From positions 12,486,769-12,550,768 of the forward strand of contig CM059624.1 of assembly GCA_030435675.1 (NCBI GenBank): a stretch of DNA of 64,000 nt. Direction: 5' to 3'. The stretch is from Steinernema hermaphroditum. Lineage: Eukaryota > Nematoda > Chromadorea > Rhabditida > Steinernematidae. Positions 54,717-64,000 of this stretch are shown one piece after another (position 1 is the stretch's first letter; every line of letters begins with the position of its first letter). Both the position numbers and the translations under genes were made by a program. The notes under the pieces are model-generated. The model saw only the letters and a program-made list of their open reading frames with translations, did no database searches and had not been told where the DNA came from.

Positions 54717-57588
54717 TCAGTGGCGGAAGAACCTGGTGATGTCGTGGTAGAAGCACGCCTTCATCGACTCGAAACGGTCGAAGCAGCTGATGTAGGAGGT
54801 GTCCAGCTGAGTGACGCGGCCGGGGCGCTGGTCGCAGAAAGTGAGGCACTTGGGGCCGGCGAGGGTGGTGGTGACGCCGTTGCGGGCGCAGCACGAGCGG
54901 TGGTCGCGGCCCTGCGCGGCGCAGAACTGGATCTCGCGCATCGCCTCCAGAGGGCACGCGTCCGACTTGAAGTACATGGCGGTGAGCTGGGAGGAATACG
55001 GTAGAATATAGGTGAATGAAGGGGAGGGTTACCGTTTCCTTCGAGTAGCCACGGAAGTTGCAATGCTTCAGGCAGGCGTCGGGAAGTTTGCGGTCCATGC
55101 AGCAGTTGAGGAACGCTTCGTTCGGGTTCTGAAGTGATGGGAAGGCTAGTTTAACCTTTTGCAACGTTTTTGGATTGGTGTAACTACGATTGCCTTGCTT
55201 TAGGATACAATCACTAAGTCTCTAATTTTTGGAGCTTTTAGACCTTTCGAAGCAAATAAATAATGTGTTTTTAGACAGTCTCCAAAGGCTAATTTTACAC
55301 TCAGAGTGTTGGCTGGCTGCAGTCATTTCTGGAGAACTGTCGAACGGTTTAGGTTTAACGGTTTAACAAGATAATTTAGAGTAATCTTCTTTACAGATTT
55401 CAATGGGTTCGGGACTGATATTGTAGCCATGAATGTAACAGTTGTTGGAACTGGGAGAGGTGGCAAACATTGTGAAAAAAGTGGTTTTTGCTTTTTTTTT
55501 TTTTTGAGGTCACTTATATGTGCCGACTTGTCGTAAATAGTCTAAACTTTCTTTACGTCTATTTTATGAGGTGGGTGAGGCGCTACGGCTGCGAAAAAGG
55601 AACTGCGATCATCAACACATCACTTTTGTAAGGCTGTCTTTTATCGACCGGTCTGTTTCCCTGCCAACGCCTAAGGCAAAACTAACTGTCTAGAGTCGTC
55701 TTGTAAAGTTCTTGCTACTCAAAGTGTTCGGTATCGTGTACCGTAACTCACCGAGAAGGCAGTGGAAGAACGACGGAGTGCGGCGACCGAAGGCGAAGCG
55801 GCGGCGACGTCGTCGAGTTCGCGAAGAGGTCGGGAACCGTCTTGTCCGAGTCCGGTTTTGCGGTATCTAATCTGACATGTCGGAGACGAACACGTGGATG
55901 CGGTACCTGATCTCGTCGAGGGCGCGGAGCATCGGCGTGTTTCGTGAGTGAGTGCGACCGGGTTGGTAGTTGTTGGCAGCACGGGCGCGCATACGGTAAC
56001 ATCCTACAGATTAAGATTCGGAAAGTGTCATGAACGTCAGGGTACCGTAATTTCCACATCCATAGCGAGGACCACATCCACCTCCGCAGCCGACGGCGGG
56101 CTGAGGAGCGTAGCAGTAGGGACTCGCTCCACAAACTCCGTTCGCGGCGCACTGAAACGATTATCATAAGGTCAATTTGTATAATATATTTTTGGAGATT
56201 AGCTGGGAAATCCTTCAAACCGCAATTAACACTGATAACTTAACTTACACCTTTGCTTCACAAAATACCTCAGGTTATTAGTGCTGCGATCAGCTCCTCC
56301 TGATTCTTTTGGACGTGGCTAGTGAGGCCACCTAGGATTGTTCAGATGATTTTAATCACGACAGAGCCATTTGATGAAAGCCAATTAATATTATCGTGTG
56401 TTATTTTAGATGTGACGGTCATCTCATTGGTGAAATGTCGTATAGACCAACGGATCCGTCGGTTCTCCGTTTATATATAGGGGTTGTAGGTCAAATATAG
56501 AAATTCTCTATTTTTCAAAGTTTTTTTTTTAATTATTCTTCCTTCTTGAATATTTACTGGATATAATTTTTATTGTTTCCCACCATTTCGGAGCCGAGGT
56601 TTCTTCTAGTAGTCTTCTATTTTTGAAAGAAATAGAACATATTAGTGCAACCATCGAGTGCTTTTAGACAAATTTAATTTCTTTTTCATGTGGCACAGAG
56701 TTGTTGCTAAGGTACTGTGCTCTTTGTTTCTATTTTTGTTTGTTCTTTGCTCGCTTGAAATGGGTGGGAAAATAAATCTGTAAATCTGTCAATCTCTGTT
56801 CGCTCCCCGTTCGCTCTGTTCGTCTATTGTGGACTTTGTTAACAAGTCTTTATTTCCGTCAAAGATTTTTCTCTCAACAATTTTTCTTTGAATTCCAGGA
56901 CATGCAGTATAGTGCAGGCATTTAAATGATAGAGGATATCTATCGTCATTTGAAAACCGATTCGCGCTCTAACTGTTTTGGTCCAGAAACAAAGACTTCC
57001 TCTGCTGTCAGTTCTCATACGCAAGTTCTTTGTTGTTCGTTCAGAAGCGGGTGTTTTTGAAGCCGCCTCGATTACTATAGAACTACTAGCCGAAACGGAT
57101 CTTACTGATAATTTTGGCATCTCGACATTTTGTCAGTGTGTGGTCGTCGTTTCATCAATGTCACGGTCGTGTCTCTCTCTCGCATGGACAACGACTCAGA
57201 AGCATTGGAACCTCAGAGCCTAGTAACGTTCCACCCGCCAGTTCTTGGGAACCTCAGTGTGTGCCGGCTTTCATCAATGTCACGCTTCATCGAGCTGCAG
57301 AAGGAGTTGGAGAAGACCAACATTGAAGCACCAGCAATGGTTATATTAAGGGGGATGTGACGATCGATTTCACAAATTAATTTGTAAAGTTCGGGTAAAG
57401 TTAGTCATCTCTTTCTCCTTTTCTTAGCACTATTCCTCAAAGAGGTCAAAAGATTCTGTACGAAGGAGGTACATAAGAAATTCTTCTACTCAACGCGTTC
57501 ACAAACAAAACCTTACCGTATCAGCACTCTCGGGGAAGACGGAAAGTCCGACGACCACAACGGCGACTATCACAGCCGGCGAAACCAT
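54717..57588 (-). CDS. DB-module secreted protein (251 aa)
   Basis: Nematode-specific secreted protein ending in a DB module. Exons: 57588-57517, 56151-56046, 56003-55907, 55866-55752, 55128-55033, 54986-54717. The signal peptide is SPAVIVAVVVVGLSVF. A Gly/Cys/Tyr-rich segment (CGGGCGPRYGCGNYG) and an Arg-rich linker precede the module. The module reads NPNEAFLNCCMDRKLPDACL, CNFRGYSKE, LTAMYFKSDACPLEAMREIQ, FCAAQGRDHRSCCARNGV and CLTFCDQRPG in the order known for DB proteins. A 40-nt intron (55906-55867) is needed to keep frame. The role is extracellular and uncharacterised; family members are often hypodermal or stress-responsive. Confidence 0.85.
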
Positions 57589-57649
57589 GGTTCTCTGCAA
57601 AGTACGCTGTGAGTCACACCTGACGGTCAAGAACGAAAGTGAAAACGCG

Positions 57650-57704
57650 TATAAATCGGCTCGCCGACGGCTATGGCGGCAATTTGGGTTAAGCCGTCGG
57701 CGAG
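57650..57704 (-). promoter_or_regulatory. TATA-like box and 13-bp palindrome upstream of DB-module gene
   Basis: On the minus strand TTTATA lies at about 57656-57651, 63 nt before the ATG at 57588. Just upstream, CTCGCCGACGGCT (57660-57672) and AGCCGTCGGCGAG (57692-57704) form a perfect inverted repeat with a 19-nt loop. It could be a dimeric factor site or a structured 5' leader. Confidence 0.45.
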
Positions 57705-60700
57705 GTTAAGCCTGCGCGAAGCACTCGGACACAAAAGCGGCGCCTGCACCGGAGATGAGTTTAAACCACGCGGAACCGGTTCCGCCCTCGCCCGCCCCCG
57801 TTTTGTAATGGAGAAGGCGGGCCGAGCCCTCGGGGCGCGAGGGCTTCTCCGATGATCGATGTATTGTGGTGTGGAGACGTAATCGCCGTGATTAAGAGCG
57901 ATCCGAACACTTCCGAACATCGCCATGAAACATTTCCATAGACGCCGGTTATATCCTTTGTCGGCGCATTGCAAAAACGTTGATGAATATGCGGAGGACG
58001 CCGCCTAGCCAAGAAACCGGAAAATGGGAAGCGATCGGTCGGAGGGTCGCCGCTTTTTGACACGAACGACTTCTTCTGCGACGTTTTGCCCCATGTGATG
58101 GAATGGATGTTTTGCATACCTGTTCGCTGAAGGGGAAGAAGATGGCTTGAAACATTCGAAGGGTGGACGTGCGATGGAGACAGAGACGAAAAAGGGGAAT
58201 GCGAAGGTTGCAACATATACTAGGCGCTTTTTATGAGAACTTGAAGACTTCCTTCCTTTTCATATGTTTCTTTTTTGCATGCACAGTGTGGGGAATGAAA
58301 CATGGATAGATGACTTTTCAAATCATAGGTTCAAAACCAGTATCCAATCAAAAATTTTCAATCAAGAACAGGGACCAAAGAGATTTATAGACTCTGAACA
58401 AGCAGAATGAGCATGATGATTGCAAATTTTTGTTTGAGGTAGTTTATGGTACGTTCACAACTGAACTTGGTTGGATGACCCAACAAATTATTTGGCTGAA
58501 AGTGAACCTTAGTCGGGACAGAAACAAATACGCAACATACAATCTTCCAAAAACAGAAATGCCATTTTCTTTTTTTTTCTGAGTAGGCTTAGCCCCCCCT
58601 ACAGTTTGATATGTCGGTTATATGTCATAGCCTTCTCGAATGTTCATGAAGCATCTACAAGGCGTACCAAAAGTGGTACTTCAGGCAGAATTCTGTAGAC
58701 CATTCGGAAATTCGAATTGTTAGAACCTATTGATTTATTTCGCTTTTTCCCTCTCCTTTACGATTTTCCACCGGTCTCACTTTGTCTCAAGTTTGGATGC
58801 TACCAGAAATGACTACCCAGCCTGTCTAGACAACCAGACTCCTTGCCAGAGGTGGGATCGAGTTCGAAAACTAGTCCGGACTCGAGACCCGCATTTTTGC
58901 TTGTCAACGAAGTCTACACTCTTAAGATGACATCAAAGATTATTGCAGGGTTGCGGTGCAGTTCCTTAAGTTTTTGGTGCTCCGTATTTTGCCCAAATGG
59001 AATTTTGGTTGGCTTAGTGACGTAACATCGAATTAAAGCTGCATTATCGATTGATTGTTTCCCAATAAAGGCAAAAATGGGTTTCTTCATTTGTGTTCCC
59101 AGCGATCGGGCCGTCCACTCACTCTCTTTCTCTCTGAGGTTTGCTGAATGAGTAAATTAATAACCATTTCAATTTGATACTGTATCATATTAGATAAGTT
59201 TTGAATCTCCAATTGTGACAAGAGTGCGTGATTCTATGATGACTAACATGGTATGAATTATCAATTTTTGATTGTAGGTGTCTGCACCCATTTTTCTCTA
59301 CGTTCGGATCTAATAAAAAATTGGCTTCTGCCAAATGTACAAAAATGTACCAAAAATTCTGTAGCAACCTGTTACTGCTATTTGCACCGTAAATCACCAT
59401 AACTCCCTGCGTAACCCACTTCCGCTTCGCATAAATCTCCATCTACACGTTCCCATCGTTCTCTCGGACAACGTGCAATTTGCCTCCCGTCCTTGAACAG
59501 CTTTAAGCACCCAACGCCATCAGAGGAGAAATCCGAAGCCGACTTTTTTCCGATTGTTCCATTCAGCGAATCGTTTGCATCATTGTACTCATCGCAGTTT
59601 TCGCTTTCTTCCACCGGTGACCTTGTGCTCCCACGACGAAACCGATCGCGGGCGGAAACCTGTTCGGACGTCACCATCGGATGTTTGTCGAGTTACAACT
59701 TTTTGATGATGCCCGGTCGGCAAACCCATCAATTTCGTGGGATCGTCCACTGTTTACGGTTTCAAAGAGAACTTTATTACGAAACAAAGCCCACTGTTTG
59801 GGATACTGTAAACTTCGGCCAGCAGCGCAAAGTCCGGTTTTGTCCGTAGCGCTCTTAGCCAAGGTCAAGGAAAGGTTGTTTGTTATCAAGAAGCGGTTTT
59901 GTTGGATCCGCTCCCCTCCCTAGTAATGATGTAATTGGGTGTGAATGAAAGGAGAAACTGATCTTTCCTTTCAACGGAAATGTCGTGAATTTATGAGAAT
60001 GGGGCCTGTCTGCAATCCGTAGGGCAGCGGCATTTTGCAAAGCAAACAAGAACACAGTCTTCCTAAGCGCTGCAGACAAATACTGGTAATTGCCAAGTTT
60101 ATCAAATAAACCTTTGCGAAATTAATCAGAGGGAAGGGAGTGGACTGAGAACAGTCAAGCTGGGTAGCTTGGGCTGTAGCTTACACAGGGCCTGGCCAGG
60201 AGAGTATTATCTGTTCTCTTTTACTGGCTTCCAAGGTGAGCGTTATTCAGCTGATCGTCTCGCCTGGCTCTCAGGATCGGCCTGCATTATCGCCGTCCAC
60301 CATCTGCTTGGGAAGCTTGAGATGTTTGGGCTTTCTAAAGTTTTTGGCCCTATTTAGGTTTTCACTTGAGGACAAAGTCCAATGATAACTGTAAAGATAA
60401 AAGAGGACTGAAAAATGTAGGACGTATGGAAATTTGGATCTACAATTAACGGTTTCGAGTAAGAGGGAACTGAACCTTCAAATATGGTCCTATTCTGATT
60501 TTTGGCGCTTTTGGCACACTTAAGGTCCTGTGTAACAACTGTGAAGTAACTAACACTTTGAGATAGGTCAAAAAGCGAGGATTTGTCTGTGTGTCTTACT
60601 CTTCATTCATATCGACTTTGATGAAGTAGGAGACAAGCTAGTGTTCTTGGAGCAATCGAATCGAGGCTTATCCATATAATATGTCTAAAAAACAGCGTGC

Positions 60701-63240
60701 AATATGTCTAAAGCTTGGAGAATTAAGTCTCAATCCAATTCATTTTTGGTCTTTTCGCATTGGTAACCATAATTGCAACAACTAAGTTTTGAATGAGATA
60801 ATTCCACAAATAAGACGTCATTTCCTAAGGCATAACAGGATATCTCGCCAGGATTATACCTGGCTAATGAGGTTTAAATGAACGGACGGCACATTCAACC
60901 AACGGTAGAACATTTTCATAAATGCTGGCCGCATCTGAGCAAGCAAAGCAAGAGTATATCATAAAAAAGGGCTTAAAAACCTAGGCTTGACTTGGGTTCC
61001 GGCTTAGGAATATGCCAATGGATTTTAAGCGAGCTTTGCTGTTTTGACAGTTTCAGAATACAGATTTTACAGATTTATTTTTGCGATCTCATTTGATTCA
61101 TGTAAAGGAATTGGCGGTAATTTTTGTTGCTGCACTGACACGTGATGTTTCGTTAGATGTCGGATTTTCGGGTGCAAAAATAAAGTGATAAAAAAAAATT
61201 CGTCGTACTTCATGAAGTATTAGAAAGGGGTTTTAGATCCTTTCGCTGTTTTGTATTCGTCCTTCTCTAAATGACCATTCATCTATTTAACTGACTCTGA
61301 GGGCTTTTTAAATCGGCCAACTGTGATTTTTGATCAAGCGTTCCTAAGCAAATGTTCGGATCCACAAAAATAAAGTGAAAGTTGCGAACTTTGGCCGATA
61401 CAATAGAATCCGGTTTGTGTTTATGATACTGTTCGCCAAGGTCAACAAAGATTGTTTGTGACTTTGAAGACGGTTTATGGGATCAGTCTTTTTCATGGTC
61501 ATTCAATGTGTAAACGGGTGTGATCATGCAGAGAATACGGTCCTTTTTCTCGGGTGTCTTTATTTATTATTTTTGCAGTTCTGATGGTAATTCACTAAAA
61601 TGCAAACAAATCAAATTAGCGGTGATGAAAGAAATTTTTAAGAGCTGATCAATCCATTCGACACACTCATTTTCTGTAAGAACGTAATTAATCAGGTATG
61701 TAATCTGCTTATAAAGCTACTGAACACACAAGACATACATTCTCTACACACTATATCACAATCACTAAAAATGTACAATTTTCCATTAGACGTAGCTGTT
61801 GTCTATCGTTTTCAGTTTACTTGTCTGTGCTTTCCATCAGATGAACTATTTGAGTCTTGTTATGATGTTGGGTTGGCACAAGAACACACGAGCAGTCCTT
61901 TACATACACTTAATGATACACGCTATATACGGGGTGAATTTGTTTATCAAAGGGCATGTCTGATATGCCCTCAACAGGTCTGATAAAAATCTCTAGTGAA
62001 AGGTTTTTACTGTCTTAAAGATCGAATTAGCAGTTCGAAAGTTGGATGCAAAGATGCATTCCAGAAGTAACTGTAGTTTGCAGTTTACGTTACACAAAAA
62101 CGCGCGACATGCAGACATCAGACGAGACGAACTTTTCACTTTGCGGCCTCGATTCAATTGGAACCGGTTGACCTCGTGATTGCTTTACCACTTTTTCTTG
62201 AATGGCATCAACGGTGTTCAATGTCCTTTCAAGTGCAATTCGAGAATCGTAGTGTAATCAAAAGAATAAATCGAGGAATGTGTAAACGTAGTTCGGTTGT
62301 CCGTGCGCCATACCCCTTCATCTCCCAGTATGTGGTAAAAAACACAGGCTGAGCGTGAACGGAACCCAGGAAGAGGGCCTAAAAAGGAATGAGGACTCGC
62401 GACCTTTTGTGAACCACTCGTGGCAGGGAGTGCCGGTGCTATTTACCCTTCACTGTTGCTTTTGGTTATAGCTTGCCACCTGGGTCTTGTTCAACACAAA
62501 ATATAGTTGTACAACAAAACAGAAACGTTCGTTGGGACCAAAGCTCTCTTTTTAGTGGTTCGGACGCATCCAACCAGACTTTAGCGGCGAATTACGGTCG
62601 CTGGAAGATGAATGGAGATAGTGCATGGACAACCGTTCTTTAGAACCATTTATCCATACTGAATATAACACATTAAGGTGACCCTTTGGCTCTTGTAAGG
62701 AGCGAGACAAGGAGAGGAGTTAGAATGAATGCGAACAGATTCATGAGACAATCGTTCAATCGTAACAGGAACTGATAGAGGGAGATTGCGAAAAGGTCCC
62801 AGGGGTTCCTGGCCGATGCACTAGAAGAAGTAGAGCCGTCCAGGGTGAATAGAGCAACCGAGGTAAAAACAGAGAAAGTGCACAGCACAACCTTCTTCTC
62901 GCTGGGGTTTTGGGCCGAATAATTTTATTGTTTCGCACGTTTACCAAAGCAATCTTAGACATAACATAGACGGGGTCGCGATTTTTGCGACAAAGCGACG
63001 AAATAATACGACGACGCATGCCGTGAACTGGAATGGGGCCGAGCTGCCAGGTGCCTCGTGTTTCGACGTTTTTCTGCAGAAAAATTCGATGGCGTTTTTC
63101 CAGCCGCTGGAAGTCGACAGGCGTCCTAAAGAATCTCCTCCTCCTTGTGCTCGCCTTTACTCTGAGGACAGAGTGCCACGCGGTTACAGATTTTATTTCA
63201 GAAGAATGTTAGAGAATAGAGGATGGGATTCCTTGGCTAG
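57705..63240. other. Long gene-poor stretch
   Basis: About 5.5 kb without a gene I can support on either strand. The best coding-like frame is minus 59677-59378 (99 codons, acidic/basic, no domain). Another GC-rich inverted pair occurs at 57811-57852 (GGAGAAGG / GGCTTCTCC). No RNA gene, tandem array or transposon protein was recognised. Confidence 0.4.
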
Positions 63241-63715
63241 GTGTACTTGAACTTGAAGTCGATGTCGGTCACCGACGAGCAGACTTCAGTGACGAGGACG
63301 GCGAAGCTCCTGGCGATCCGAATCGTGGTGAGGTCCTCGACGGTGAAGATCGTAGTGGCGCGGGGAACGGCGAGAACTCGTCGATCCGACTTCGGTGGAG
63401 GACGGATGGGCGATGGACGTCCTTCCGGCTTGTCTTGAGGGCGACGGCGACTGGTAGGTGCGGCCAGAGTCGGGTCGAAGAGGCGGTCGATGTAGCGGCG
63501 GTCGGAAGACTTCCTTGCAGGGCGCTTGGAGTTCCTTCGCTGCGGAGGGGCTTCTTCGTCGTTCTGCTTCTCTGCGGTGGCGGAGAAGGCGTCTTTCGTC
63601 GGCTTTTATCCTTTGCTTCGGCGATCTCGCCGTCGGCCAGTGACGTAATGGCCTTCGGTTTTGGGACTTCAGTCGCTCTTGCGACACGTCCTCTGAAAGT
63701 AAATAATGAGTCAGT
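63241..63715 (-). repeat. Low-complexity coding repeat, copy 2 (homolog at 36.34-36.90 kb)
   Basis: The minus strand reads FSATAEKQNDEEAPPQRRN, SKRPARKSSDRRYIDRLFD, GRPSPIRPPPKSDRRVLAV, FTVEDLTTIRIARSFAVLV and TDIDFKFKY before a stop near 63249. The frame stays open across about 350 nt where copy 1 is stopped, so this copy may be part of a functional gene. A frame change near 63600 (around KDKS) or an intron would be needed to join its upstream part. Rich in Arg, Ser and Pro; function unknown. Confidence 0.45.
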
Positions 63716-64000
63716 ATTTAGAACGAACGTGCTACCTGGGTAGAATGAAAGAGTAGCATTCTTTTTCAACAATTGCGGAATTCATGCAGCTCGTGCACTG
63801 CTGTGACGTTACCACTTTGAATATGCCTAAATATTGTGCATCACATTACGAAGACGTTCATAAGTGTCACCTGCTTTGCCCAGAGCCTGTATATAAGTTT
63901 CGTACTCCGAACCGAACAGATTTCTTTGATTAGATTTCTGCAATGAGTTGTAATGAATTTGTGAAGTGCCACTATCAGGCTGGCAGATCTCCACAATGTT

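Noticed and set aside
54720..55004. 94-codon plus frame opposite the DB-module exons
   Set aside because: It is a shadow of the minus-strand DB-module gene, which has the conserved cysteine pattern.
59378..59677. 99-codon minus frame in the right gene-poor region
   Set aside because: Codon use looks acceptable, but there is no domain, signal peptide, splice partner or paralog, so it is not listed as a gene.
60200..60300. String resembling part of U2 snRNA (AGTATTATCTGTTCTC)
   Set aside because: The match is short; the branch-binding and Sm regions of U2 are missing.

Overview
This is nuclear DNA from a nematode. The support is two spliced-leader (SL1-type) RNA genes, protein genes broken by very short introns (mostly 40-48 nt, GT...TTTCAG or TTTAG), and nematode-typical families: DB-module secreted protein, Ly-6/ET-like small membrane proteins, a Dicer-related helicase and a TTBK-like pseudokinase. 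I cannot name the species. Exon coordinates were built by hand from splice sites, reading-frame continuity and paralog comparison; no alignment or transcript was available.

Layout. 1-3943 (-): SLC22-like transporter, running off the left edge. 7377-8364 (+): tiny tropomyosin-like coiled coil. 8486-12463: four ATG8/LC3-GABARAP-family genes. Between the second and third lies a head-to-head pair of SL1 RNA genes, 9845-10262. 13041-20155: two paralogous secreted, probably GPI-anchored genes (+). They flank a trypsin-like protease (-) and a small acidic protein (+). 20648-21699 (+): pseudokinase. 21867-28653: two near-identical stand-alone cathepsin-propeptide (I29) inhibitor genes and a full papain-type protease, all (-). 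An F-box gene (-), a CxC membrane protein and a truncated paralog (+), and a REEP/Yop1 gene (+) are interleaved with them. 29200-30532 (+): receptor-less tyrosine phosphatase. 30828-34914 (-): complete RIG-I-like/Dicer-related helicase of 13 exons.

35250-39320 is a transposon graveyard: Helitron helicase end, two mariner remnants, a tyrosine-recombinase fragment, a foldback element, and a perfect 379-bp tandem repeat. 40542-41474 (+): unknown protein. 42000-52620: Ly-6-like and other small membrane proteins, a hAT remnant and segmental duplications that created a chimeric pseudogene. 54717-57588 (-): DB-module secreted protein. 57600-63240 has no gene I can support. The right end holds a second copy of a low-complexity coding repeat first seen at 36.3 kb.

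How the genes relate. The strongest theme is local gene duplication: ATG8 cluster, secreted pair, I29 inhibitors beside a cathepsin, and CxC and Ly-6 families. The inhibitors share the first-exon design of the neighbouring cathepsin, which suggests a protease locus spawned its own inhibitors. The SL1 pair would supply the leader for trans-splicing genome-wide and is not tied to its neighbours.
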